Shown piece by piece: positions 42,090-49,935 of a stretch of 64,000 bases of DNA (its first letter is position 1; each line of letters opens with the position of its first letter). The position numbers and the translations under genes were made by a program. Under the pieces are notes generated by a model. The model was not told where the DNA came from. It made no database searches and was given only the letters and a program-made list of their open reading frames with translations. Origin of the DNA: Actinomadura coerulea (GTDB lineage: Bacteria > Actinomycetota > Actinomycetes > Streptosporangiales > Streptosporangiaceae); contig NZ_JACHMQ010000001.1 of assembly GCF_014208105.1 (NCBI RefSeq), positions 1,798,001 through 1,862,000 on the forward strand, given 5' to 3'.

Positions 42090-42105
42090 CGTTCAGCGCT
42101 GAACG
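42090..42105. promoter_or_regulatory. Perfect 16-base palindrome before the LysR gene
   Basis: CGTTCAGC-GCTGAACG is fully symmetrical and ends ten bases before the ATG of the LysR regulator, overlapping its translation start region. It fits the T-N11-A layout of LysR boxes loosely and is a likely autoregulatory site. Confidence 0.55.
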
Positions 42106-42115
42106 GGGTGCGCCC

Positions 42116-43042
42116 ATGATCAGTCCCCTCCACATCCAGACCGTGCGCGAGGTCGTCCGCACCGGCTCGTTCGCGGACGCGGCCCGCAACCTCGGATACA
42201 CCGCGTCCGCCGTCTCCCAGCAGATCGCCGCGCTGGAGCGCGCCTGCGGCCTGGTGCTGTTCGAGCGCCGGGCGCGCAGCGTGCGCCCGACCAGCGCCGC
42301 GTTCCTGCTGGTCAGCAAGGGCAACGACGTGCTGTCGGCCCTCGACACGCTGGAGCGGGAGCTGCGCACGGTCGCCAGCGGCGAGCGCGGCGCCCTGCAG
42401 CTCGGCAGCTTCCCGACCGCCAGCGCCCGGATCCTGCCGCGGGTGCTGGCGGAGCTGTCGCGGGTCCGGCCCGGCATCGACATCACGCTGGCCGAGGGCG
42501 AGCCGGACGAGCTGCTGCCCGAACTGCTCGACGGCGACCTCGACCTCCAACTCGCGTACCGGTACGACCTGTTCCCGCGCACCTGGCCCGACCAGATCGT
42601 GGAGACGCCGGTGATGGACGAGAACCTGGTGCTGTGCGTCCCGCGGGACCACCCGCTCGCCGGGGGGCGCACCGTCCGGCTGCCGGACCTGCGGTCGGAG
42701 ACGTGGATCGCGAGCCGCCCCGAGAGCGCCGGCGCGCAGGCGCTGCTGAGGCTGTGCGGCACCGCCGGGTTCGTCCCCGACATCGCGTTCCGCAGCAACG
42801 ACTACGCCGTGGTGTGCGGGCTGGTCGGATGCGGCCTCGGCATCGCGCTCGTCCCGGCGCTCGGCTGCGTCCCCGCGCCCGGGCTGAGGACGCTGCGGCT
42901 CAGCCGCCGCAGCCCGCGGCGGCACGTCACCGTGCTGCGCCGCGCCACCAACACCAACCCGCTCGTCAAGGACGCCATGCGCGGCCTCATCGAGGCGGCC
43001 CGGGGCGTTCAGAGCGAGGTCGGCGGCGCCACCGGCCCTTGA
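42116..43042 (+). CDS. LysR-family transcriptional regulator
   Basis: A 308-residue regulator. The winged helix-turn-helix is at residues 3-62 (LHIQTVREVVRTGSFADAARNLGYTASAVSQQIAALERACGLVLFERRARSVRPTSAA). A periplasmic-binding-like effector domain spans about 92-295 (GALQLGSFPTASARILPRVLAELSRVRPGIDITLAEGEPDELLPELLDGDLDLQLAY). ATG 42116. It may regulate paaZ upstream or the convergent amino-acid dehydrogenase operon, whose last gene it overlaps by 56 bases at the 3' end. The effector is unknown. Confidence 0.9.
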   Translation: MISPLHIQTVREVVRTGSFADAARNLGYTASAVSQQIAALERACGLVLFERRARSVRPTSAAFLLVSKGNDVLSALDTLERELRTVASGERGALQLGSFPTASARILPRVLAELSRVRPGIDITLAEGEPDELLPELLDGDLDLQLAYRYDLFPRTWPDQIVETPVMDENLVLCVPRDHPLAGGRTVRLPDLRSETWIASRPESAGAQALLRLCGTAGFVPDIAFRSNDYAVVCGLVGCGLGIALVPALGCVPAPGLRTLRLSRRSPRRHVTVLRRATNTNPLVKDAMRGLIEAARGVQSEVGGATGP

Positions 43043-44162
43043 GCTCCATCGCGGCGCGGACGCGCTCCTGCGCGAGCGCGACGGCGGCCTCGTGCGTCGT
43101 CGCGCCCTGCGCCCTGGCGGCGTCGAGGACCCGGGCGGTGTTGTCGCGCATCTTCGCCGAGACCGCGGCGAACACCGCGTCCGGGTCGGGGCGGAACGCC
43201 GAGTAGCGGGCGTCCATCGCGAACCCCGCCGCGACGACGCCGCCCGCGTTGGCGACGAGGTCCGGCACCACCGTCACGCCTCGCTCGGCGAGGACGCGCT
43301 GCGCCTCCCTGCCGGTGGGCAGGTTCGCGCCCTCCACCACGATCGCCGCCCGGACGTCCGCGGCCGCCCGCTCGTCGATGACGTCCTGCGTCGCGGCCGG
43401 GACGAGGACGTCGGCCGGGACCGACAGCTCCGCGCCGGGCGCCAGCAGCCGCCCGCCGTACTCCCGCACCGCCGCGTCGCCCGCCTCGGCGCGCAGGGCG
43501 AGGAGCCGCCCGACGTCCAGGCCGTCCGGGTCGTGCAGCGCGCCGTGCACGGTCGAGACCGCGACGACCGCCGCGCCCAGCTCGTGCAGGCGCCGCGCCG
43601 CCGCGTGCCCGACCGCCCCGAACCCCTGCACCGCGACGCGCGCTCCCCGCAGGGACATCCCGGCGTGCCGGGCCGCGGCGTCGGCCGCCTCCGCGACCCC
43701 GAAGCCGGTCACGCCCAGCTCGTCGTAGGGCATGCCGCCGAGGACGTGCGGGGTGCCGACGGCCGCGCCGCGGTCGTCCAGCTCGTCCTGGACGATCGCC
43801 GCGTCCCGCTCCGAAAGCCCCATGTCGAGGCCCGCCACGTACCGGTGGGGGATCTCCTGCGACAGCGCCCGCACGAACGCGCGCAGGACCGCCTCCCGGT
43901 CGGGCGACCCCGGGTCCGCGGCGATCCCCGCCTTCGCGCCGCCGAAGAACAGGTCGACGCCCGCCCACTTGTAGGTCATCACCCGGGCGAGCCGCGCCAC
44001 CTCCGCGACCGTCACCGACGGGCTCATCCGCATGCCGCCCTTGCCCATGCCGCGGGCGGTGTTGTCGATGACGAGCACGCCCCGCATCCCGGTCCGGGCG
44101 TCGGAGACGCACACGACCCGCTCGGGGCCCCACTCGTCCATCAGCGCGAGCACGTCAGACAC
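42987..44162 (-). CDS. Glu/Leu/Phe/Val dehydrogenase family protein
   Basis: A 391-residue amino-acid dehydrogenase catalysing reversible oxidative deamination with NAD(P). The substrate site GKGGMRMSPSVTVAEVARLARVMTYKWAGVDLFFGGAKAGI carries the conserved lysines, VAGLDMGLSERDAAIV the catalytic aspartate (about 116), and GARVAVQGFGAVGHAAARRL (about 188) the Rossmann motif. The second motif is VVEGANLPTGREAQRVLAERGVTVVPDLVANAGGVV. Which amino acid is used is not clear. GTG 44162 overlaps the FAD oxidoreductase stop by eight bases, so it is the third gene of a leftward operon (aldehyde dehydrogenase, FAD oxidase, this). The arginine-rich C-terminal tail overlaps the convergent LysR gene. Confidence 0.88.
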   Translation of the reverse strand: MSDVLALMDEWGPERVVCVSDARTGMRGVLVIDNTARGMGKGGMRMSPSVTVAEVARLARVMTYKWAGVDLFFGGAKAGIAADPGSPDREAVLRAFVRALSQEIPHRYVAGLDMGLSERDAAIVQDELDDRGAAVGTPHVLGGMPYDELGVTGFGVAEAADAAARHAGMSLRGARVAVQGFGAVGHAAARRLHELGAAVVAVSTVHGALHDPDGLDVGRLLALRAEAGDAAVREYGGRLLAPGAELSVPADVLVPAATQDVIDERAAADVRAAIVVEGANLPTGREAQRVLAERGVTVVPDLVANAGGVVAAGFAMDARYSAFRPDPDAVFAAVSAKMRDNTARVLDAARAQGATTHEAAVALAQERVRAAMELKGRWRRRPRSERPGPPR

Positions 44163-45324
44163 AGTTGGTCTCCGGGCGGAGGGCGTCGCCGGCGAAGCGC
44201 GCGGCGTTCAGGGGGGCGACGTCGGCGAAGGGCGCGCGGCCGAGGTAGAGGTCGCGGACGACCTCGCCGACCGCCGGGCCCTGGAGGAAGCCGTGGCCGG
44301 AGAAGCCGGCCGCGTAGAGGAACCGCGGCACCGCCGCGTCCTCGCCGATGAGCGCGTTGTGGTCGGGTGTCATCTCGTAGAGGCCGGCCCAGCCGCCCTT
44401 GAACCCGGCGTCGAGCAGGCGCGGCGCGCGGGCGCCGATCGCCTCGGTGAGCCGGGGGAGCCACGCGTCGGACCGGTTCAGCAGGAAGCCGGGACGCTCG
44501 TCGGGGTCGGACATGCCGAGCATCAGGCCCTCGCCCTCGGCGTGGAAGTAGAACGACGTCGCGAAGTCGATCGTCATCGGCACCGGGCGCGGCAGGTCCG
44601 GCAGCGGCTCGGTGAAGACGATCTGGCGGCGCAGCGGCTCGACCGGGAGGTCGACGCCGGCCATCCGCCCGACCTCCGCCGACCAGGCCCCGGCGGCGCA
44701 GACGACGGCGGGCGTGCGGATGCGCCCCCGCGTGGTCCGGACGGCCGCGATCCCGCCGCCGCCGGTCTCGATGCCGACGACCTCGCAGCCGGTGCGGATC
44801 GCCGCGCCGTGCCGCCGCGCGCCCGCCGCGTACCCGAGGACGACCGACTCGGGCGTTCAGTGCCCGTCGTCGGGGGAGAACGCGGCGGCCAGCAGCCCGT
44901 CCGGGACGATCAGCGGCGACAGCCGGCGGGCCTCCGCGACCGAGACCATCCGGCTCGGGACGCCCAGCTCGTTCTGCAGGGCGACGCCCGCCTCGAACGC
45001 CGCGACGTCCTCGGGCCGCGACAGCAGGAACAGGTACCCGACCCGGTGCAGGTCGATCTCCTGGCCGGGGCGGCGGGAGAACCGGGCGAACGCCTCCAGG
45101 CTGCGGGCGCCGAGCCGGATGTTGACCTCGTCGGAGAACTGGGCGCGCACGCCGCCCGCCGCCCTGCACGTCGAGCCCGACCCGAGCGCGTCCCGCTCGA
45201 CGAGGACCACGCGCCGCACGCCCGCCTCGGCGAGGTGGAAGGCGATGCTCGTCCCCATCACGCCGCCGCCGATGACCACGACGTCGGCCTCGGTCTCCGT
45301 CTCGTCGCCCGTCCCGGTTCCCAC
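44155..45324 (-). pseudogene. FAD-dependent amine/amino-acid oxidase (DAO family) interrupted by in-frame TGA
   Basis: A 389-codon reading frame with TGA at codon 156 (44857-44859). Before it: EADVVVIGGGVMGTSIAFHLAEAGVRRVVLVERDALGSGSTCRAAGGVRAQFSDEVN, the FAD-binding start of the sarcosine/D-amino-acid oxidase family. After it, in the same frame: TPESVVLGYAAGARRHG and then MAGVDLPVEPLRRQIVFTEPL, MTPDHNALIGEDAAVPRFLYAAGFSGHGFLQGPAVGEVV, an intact C-terminal half. In related proteins I recall DGHCTPEAVVQGY, so the TGA falls at a usual Cys codon. A nonsense mutation or sequence error is most likely; recoding is considered in the findings. GTG 45324 starts eight bases after the aldehyde dehydrogenase stop. 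With that neighbour it resembles an AmaA/AmaB pipecolate pair. Confidence 0.8.
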
Positions 45325-45332
45325 GGCCGCCC

Positions 45333-46871
45333 CTACAGCCGGAAGCCGAGGTCGGGGGCGATCTCCAGGACGTCCATCTGCGCCTTCTGCAGCCGCCCGG
45401 AGGTGTCCCAGTTCATCGACTGCCAGCGGGTGAACTGGTCGAGCACCCACATGCCCGACTGGCGGCTCCCGTTGCCCGAGCGCCCGTTCCCGCCGAACGG
45501 CAGGTGCGCCTCCGCGCCCGAGGTGGAGTTGTTGACGCTCACCATCCCGGCCGAGATATGCCGCCGGAACGCGAACACCTTCGCCGGGTCGGCGGTGTAG
45601 ATCGAGGCGGACAGGCCGTAGCCGGGGGCGTTGGCGAGGGCGATCGCCTCGTCCAGGGTCCGGTAGGCGGCGACGCCGACGATCGGCCCGAACGCCTCGT
45701 TCATGAACAGCTCGTCGCCGGGCCCCACCCCGTCGACGATGACCGGGTGGTAGAACAGCCCCGCCTCCGGGTCTCCGGCGAAGCCCTCGCGCGGCGCGGC
45801 CGCCGTGATCCGCCCGGTGGCCGACGAGCCGTGCACGGTGTGTCCCGGCCCGATCCAGCCGAGGACCTTCTCGAAGCCGTCCGCGAACCGCTCGCTGATC
45901 AGCGGCCCGAACAGCACGTCGCCCGCCGGGTCGCCGACGGGCGCGGCGCGCGCCGCCTCGTCCAGCAGCCGCACGAACTCGCCGTGCACCGACTCGTGGA
46001 CGATCGCGGTCCCGAGGGAGGTGCAGCGCTGCCCGGCCGTCCCGAACCCCGAGAACAGGGCGCCCTCGACGGCGAGCGGCAGGTCGGCGTCCTCGGCGAT
46101 GACCATCGGGTTCTTGCCGCCGAGCTCCAGGCACGGCGTCTGGATGTGGCGGCCGCACAGCTCCCCGATGCGCGACCCGACCTCCGTGGAGCCGGTGAAG
46201 CCGACCTTGTCGACGAGCCCCTCGTCCAGCGCCCGCTCCAGGCCGCGGAAGGTCTCGGCGCCGTCGGCGTGGACCACGTTGAGGACGCCGTCCGGCAGCC
46301 CCGCGTGCGCGAACAGCTCGTAGAGAGCGTCGGCGCAGGCCGCCGCGTACTCGGCGGGCTTCCACACCACCGCGTTCCCGCACAGCAGCGCCGGGACGAT
46401 GTACCAGGACGGCACCGCGACGGGGAAGTTGCCGGCCGTGACGACGGTGACGACGCCGACCGGGTCCCGGAAGGTGAACAGCTGCTTGTCGGGCATCTCG
46501 GACGGGACGGTCTGCCCGTACAGGCGCCGCCCCTCCCCGAGGAAGAACGCGCAGGTGTCGGCGATCTCCTGGACCTCGCCGAGGGCCTCGGCGCGGGGCT
46601 TGCCGACCTCCCGGGTGACGGTCGCGGCGAGGGCCGCCTTGTTGGCCTCGACGAGGCGGCCGACCGCGGCGACCGCCTGCCCGCGGACGGGTGCCGGCAC
46701 GTCGCGCCAGGCGGCCTGCGCCTCGCGGGCGGCCCGGCAGGCGCGCACCAGGTCGCCGGCGTCCGCGAGGGACACCTCCGCGACCGTCTCGGACGTGCGG
46801 GACGGGTCGGTGGAACGGTACGAGCGCGGCCCCGCCGGGATCCGGGCGCCGCCGATGACGGAGGAGAGCAC
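45333..46871 (-). CDS. Aldehyde dehydrogenase, piperidine-6-carboxylate dehydrogenase-like
   Basis: A 512-residue NAD(P)-dependent aldehyde dehydrogenase. VTAGNFPVAVPSWYIVPALLCGNAVVWKPAEY (cofactor and oxyanion asparagine, about 148), GFTGSTEVGSRIG, LELGGKNPM (glutamate near 255) and FGTAGQRCTSLGTAIVHES (catalytic cysteine near 293) are present. The tail GSRQSGMWVLDQFTRWQSMNWD resembles the AmaB group, which oxidises piperidine-6-carboxylate to 2-aminoadipate in lysine/pipecolate catabolism. The adjacent FAD oxidase would make that substrate. It is the first gene of a leftward operon and diverges from the E1 gene. The substrate assignment is inference. Confidence 0.78.
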   Translation of the reverse strand: MLSSVIGGARIPAGPRSYRSTDPSRTSETVAEVSLADAGDLVRACRAAREAQAAWRDVPAPVRGQAVAAVGRLVEANKAALAATVTREVGKPRAEALGEVQEIADTCAFFLGEGRRLYGQTVPSEMPDKQLFTFRDPVGVVTVVTAGNFPVAVPSWYIVPALLCGNAVVWKPAEYAAACADALYELFAHAGLPDGVLNVVHADGAETFRGLERALDEGLVDKVGFTGSTEVGSRIGELCGRHIQTPCLELGGKNPMVIAEDADLPLAVEGALFSGFGTAGQRCTSLGTAIVHESVHGEFVRLLDEAARAAPVGDPAGDVLFGPLISERFADGFEKVLGWIGPGHTVHGSSATGRITAAAPREGFAGDPEAGLFYHPVIVDGVGPGDELFMNEAFGPIVGVAAYRTLDEAIALANAPGYGLSASIYTADPAKVFAFRRHISAGMVSVNNSTSGAEAHLPFGGNGRSGNGSRQSGMWVLDQFTRWQSMNWDTSGRLQKAQMDVLEIAPDLGFRL

Positions 46872-46937
46872 GGTCCCAGCCTGGACGGGCCGCCCGCCCG
46901 CGCCAAGATCGGGCAGAGCGCGGCTTCCTTACCGCGA

Positions 46938-47026
46938 GGCCAAGCCCGTCTGAGGCTCTCCGGGGAGCCTCGTTAAGCGATCCTTGGCCAACTCCCAACC
47001 GGTTCGCGGCCTCGCGCGGCTTGGCC
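46938..47026. promoter_or_regulatory. Repeat-rich divergent control region between aldehyde dehydrogenase and E1 genes
   Basis: GAGGCTC-TCCGGG-GAGCCTC (46952-46971) is a perfect 7-base inverted repeat. It is flanked by GGCCAAG (46938-46944) and CTTGGCC (46983-46989), themselves an inverted pair, with another CTTGGCC at 47020-47026. The nested symmetry between divergent genes suggests an operator, but no binding protein can be named. Confidence 0.35.
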
Positions 47027-47084
47027 GCGGCGGGCGCGGCGTCCGATGCTCGACACGCGTCCCGACCCGCAGGCAGGAGCACGC

Positions 47085-49217
47085 ATGCCCGAGCCCGCCG
47101 ACGTCCACTTCCTCGAGACGGCCGCGACCCTGGTGCCGTCGAGCCCGCCCGCCTCTGCGGGCGGGCTCTCCGGCGAGCGCTGCCTGGAGCTGTTCGACGC
47201 GCAGCTCGGCAGCCGGCACCTGGACCTCGCCGCCCGCCGCCTCCAGGCGCGGGGCCACGGCTTCTACACGATCGGCTCGTCCGGCCACGAGGGGAACGCG
47301 GCCGTCGCGGGCGTCCTGCGCCCGGACGACCCGGCGCTCCTGCACTACCGGTCGGGCGCGTTCTTCCTGGAGCGGGCGCGCCAGGTCCCCGGGCAGGATC
47401 CGCTCCGCGACGTCCTGCTCGGGCTGGTCGCCGCCGCCGAGGAACCGATCGCCGGCGGACGGCACAAGGTGTTCGGAAGCCGCCCGCTGAACGTGATCCC
47501 GCAGACCTCCACCATCGCCTCGCACCTCCCGCGCGCGCTCGGCGTGGCCTTCGCGATCGAACGCGCCGCCCGGCTCGGCCTGGAATCGCCGTGGCCGCGC
47601 GACGCCGTCACCGTGTGCAGCTTCGGGGACGCCTCAGCCAACCACTCCACCGCCACCGGCGCCGTCAACGCCGCCGTCAACTGCGGCTACCAGGGCCTTC
47701 CCCTGCCGCTCCTGCTCGTCTGCGAGGACAACGGGATCGGCATCAGCGTCCGCACGCCGCCCGGCTGGATCCGCGCCGCCTACGGCTCGCGCCCCGGCCT
47801 CGCCTACTTCCACGCGGACGGCTGCGACCTCGCCGACGCCCACGCCGCGGCGGCGCGGGCGGCCGGCTGGGTCCGCGAGCGCCGCCGTCCCGCCTTCCTG
47901 CACCTGCGCACCGTCCGCCTGATGGGCCATGCCGGCTCCGACGTCGAGTCGTCGTACCGGACCCCCGCCGAGATGGCCTCCGACCTGGAGCGCGACCCGC
48001 TCCTGCGGACAGCGCGCCTCCTCGTCGACCTCGGAGTCGCGACCGCGCGGGACATCGCCCGCCTCTACGAGGCCAAGCGCGCGGAGGTCACGGCGCTGGC
48101 CGAGGAGGTCGCGGACGCCCCGCGCCTGGCGTCCGCCGCGCAGGTCATGACGCCGCTCCGGTTTCGGTGCACCGGCCCGGGCGGGGGAGCGCGGGCCCCG
48201 GAGGGTGAGCCGGTCACGCTGGCGCAGGCGGTCAACCGGACGCTCGGCGACCTGCTGGACGAGCGCCCCGGAATGCTCGTCTTCGGCGAGGACGTGGCGC
48301 GCAAGGGCGGCGTCTACGGGGTCACGCGCGGGCTGATGAGGCGGGCGGGGGCGGCGCGGGTCTTCGACACGATCCTGGACGAGCAGTCGATCCTCGGACT
48401 CGCGCTCGGGTTCGGGACCGCCGGGATGCTGCCCGTCCCGGAGATCCAGTACCTGGCCTACCTGCACAACGCCGCCGACCAGATCCGCGGCGAGGCGGCG
48501 ACGCTGCCGTTCTTCTCCTCAGGGCGGTACCGCAACCCGATGGTCGTGCGCATCGCGGGCTACGCCTACCAGAAGGGGTTCGGCGGCCACTTCCACAACG
48601 ACAACGCCGTCGCAGCCCTGCGCGACATCCCGGGGCTCGTCATCGCGTCACCGGCCCGGCCCGACGACGCCGCGGGGATGCTGCGCGCCTGCGCGGACGC
48701 CGCCGAGCGCGAGGGCCGCGTGTGCGCGATGCTGGAGCCGATCGCGCTGTACCACGCCCGCGACCTGCACGAGGACGGCGACGGCGGGTGGCTGGCCCCG
48801 GCCGGCGGGACGGTCCCGATCGGCCGCGCCCGCACCTACGGGGACGGCGGCGACCTCACCGTCGTCACCTTCGCCAACGGCCTGCGGATGAGCCTGCGGG
48901 CGGTCCGCCGCCTGGAGGCCGCGGGCGTCCGGTGCCGGGTGCTCGACCTGCGCTGGCTGGCCCCGCTCCCGGTCGAGGACCTGCTGCGCGAGGCCCGCGC
49001 CACCGGGGCCGTCCTGGTCGCGGACGAGACGCGCCGCACCGGGGGCGTCTCGGAGGGCGTCCTGACCGCGCTCGCCGACGCCGGCTTCCCGGGGCGGGCG
49101 GCCAGGGTCACGAGCGAGGACAGCTTCATCCCCCTGGGAGACGCCGCCCACCACGTCCTGCTGTCGGAGGCCGCGATCGAGGACGCGGCCCGCAGGCTGC
49201 TCACGTCGCGTCGATGA
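47085..49217 (+). CDS. 2-oxoacid dehydrogenase E1 component, alpha and beta subunits fused
   Basis: A 710-residue ThDP enzyme. Residues about 40-360 are the alpha part (GHEGNAAVAGVLRPDDPALLHYRSGAF; ThDP motif FGDASANHSTATGAVNAAVNCGYQGLPLPLLLVCEDNGIG; LRTVRLMGHAGSDVESSYR). Residues about 385-710 are the beta part (LAQAVNRTLGDLLDERPGMLVFGEDVARKGGVYGVTRGL; DTILDEQSILGLALGFG; VLVADETRRTGGVSEGVLTAL). Oxidative decarboxylation of branched-chain or other 2-oxoacids is expected. GGAG is correctly spaced for ATG 47085, so I prefer it to the ATG at 47046. No E2 or E3 gene is nearby. The 3' end overlaps the convergent livF by 17 bases. Confidence 0.87.
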   Translation: MPEPADVHFLETAATLVPSSPPASAGGLSGERCLELFDAQLGSRHLDLAARRLQARGHGFYTIGSSGHEGNAAVAGVLRPDDPALLHYRSGAFFLERARQVPGQDPLRDVLLGLVAAAEEPIAGGRHKVFGSRPLNVIPQTSTIASHLPRALGVAFAIERAARLGLESPWPRDAVTVCSFGDASANHSTATGAVNAAVNCGYQGLPLPLLLVCEDNGIGISVRTPPGWIRAAYGSRPGLAYFHADGCDLADAHAAAARAAGWVRERRRPAFLHLRTVRLMGHAGSDVESSYRTPAEMASDLERDPLLRTARLLVDLGVATARDIARLYEAKRAEVTALAEEVADAPRLASAAQVMTPLRFRCTGPGGGARAPEGEPVTLAQAVNRTLGDLLDERPGMLVFGEDVARKGGVYGVTRGLMRRAGAARVFDTILDEQSILGLALGFGTAGMLPVPEIQYLAYLHNAADQIRGEAATLPFFSSGRYRNPMVVRIAGYAYQKGFGGHFHNDNAVAALRDIPGLVIASPARPDDAAGMLRACADAAEREGRVCAMLEPIALYHARDLHEDGDGGWLAPAGGTVPIGRARTYGDGGDLTVVTFANGLRMSLRAVRRLEAAGVRCRVLDLRWLAPLPVEDLLREARATGAVLVADETRRTGGVSEGVLTALADAGFPGRAARVTSEDSFIPLGDAAHHVLLSEAAIEDAARRLLTSRR

Positions 49218-49935
49218 CCGGGTCGCCGCCCAGGTAGGCGGCCTTCACCCGGTCGTCCCCGGCGAGCGCGGACGCCGCGCCGTCCAGCACGATCCGGCCG
49301 GTCTCCAGGACGTAGGCGCGGTCGGCGAGGCGGAGCGTCTGGTGGGCGTTCTGCTCGACGATCAGGATCGCGGCGCCCCGGTCGCGGATCTCCCGGACGA
49401 CCCGCAGCACCTGCTGCGCCGTCCGGGGCGCCAGCCCCATCGTCGGCTCGTCGAGGGCGAGCAGGCGCGGCCGCAGCATCAGCGCCCGGCCGATCGCGAG
49501 CATCTGCTGCTCGCCGCCCGACAGCAGCCCGGCCGGCTGCCCGCGCCGCTCGCCGAGGCGCGGGAACATCGCGTAGACCTCGTCCCGGCGGGACGCGACG
49601 AGCGCCCGGTCGCGGCGCCGCAGGTAGCCGCCGAGCAGCAGGTTCTCGGCGACGGTCAGCGCGGGGAACACGCGCCGCCCCTCCGGGACGTGCCCGAACC
49701 CGGCCGCGACGACCCGGTGCGCGGCGAGCCGGGTGATGTCGCGGCCGTCGAACTCGACCCGTCCGGAGCGGGCCCGGTGCAGGCCCGTGACGGTCCGCAG
49801 CGCCGTGGTCTTGCCCGCGCCGTTGCTGCCGAGCAGCGCGACGATCTCGCCCTCACCGACCTCGAAGGAGATCCCGGCCAGCGCCTCGACCTGGCCGTAC
49901 CGGCTGCGCAGGTCGCTCACCCGCAGAAGCGTCAC
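49201..49935 (-). CDS. livF: Branched-chain amino-acid ABC transporter ATP-binding protein LivF
   Basis: A 244-residue ABC ATPase of the LivF subtype. Walker A GSNGAGKTTALRTVTG (about 36), Q/H region FGHVPEGRRVFPALTVAENLLLG (the LivF hallmark), signature LLSGGEQQMLAIGRALMLRPRLLALDEPTMGLAP (Walker B) and the switch histidine region IVEQNAHQTLRLADR. GTG 49935 overlaps the upstream fusion gene by four bases. It is the last gene of livK-livH-livMG-livF. Confidence 0.93.
   Translation of the reverse strand: MTLLRVSDLRSRYGQVEALAGISFEVGEGEIVALLGSNGAGKTTALRTVTGLHRARSGRVEFDGRDITRLAAHRVVAAGFGHVPEGRRVFPALTVAENLLLGGYLRRRDRALVASRRDEVYAMFPRLGERRGQPAGLLSGGEQQMLAIGRALMLRPRLLALDEPTMGLAPRTAQQVLRVVREIRDRGAAILIVEQNAHQTLRLADRAYVLETGRIVLDGAASALAGDDRVKAAYLGGDPVIDAT

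Noticed and set aside
44833..44859. Selenocysteine insertion (SECIS) hairpin after the TGA in the FAD oxidase gene
   Set aside because: A 6-base stem exists, but it starts three bases after the TGA and its loop begins only nine bases away, with no guanine in the first two loop bases. It fits the bacterial SECIS model poorly, so a nonsense mutation or sequence error is preferred.
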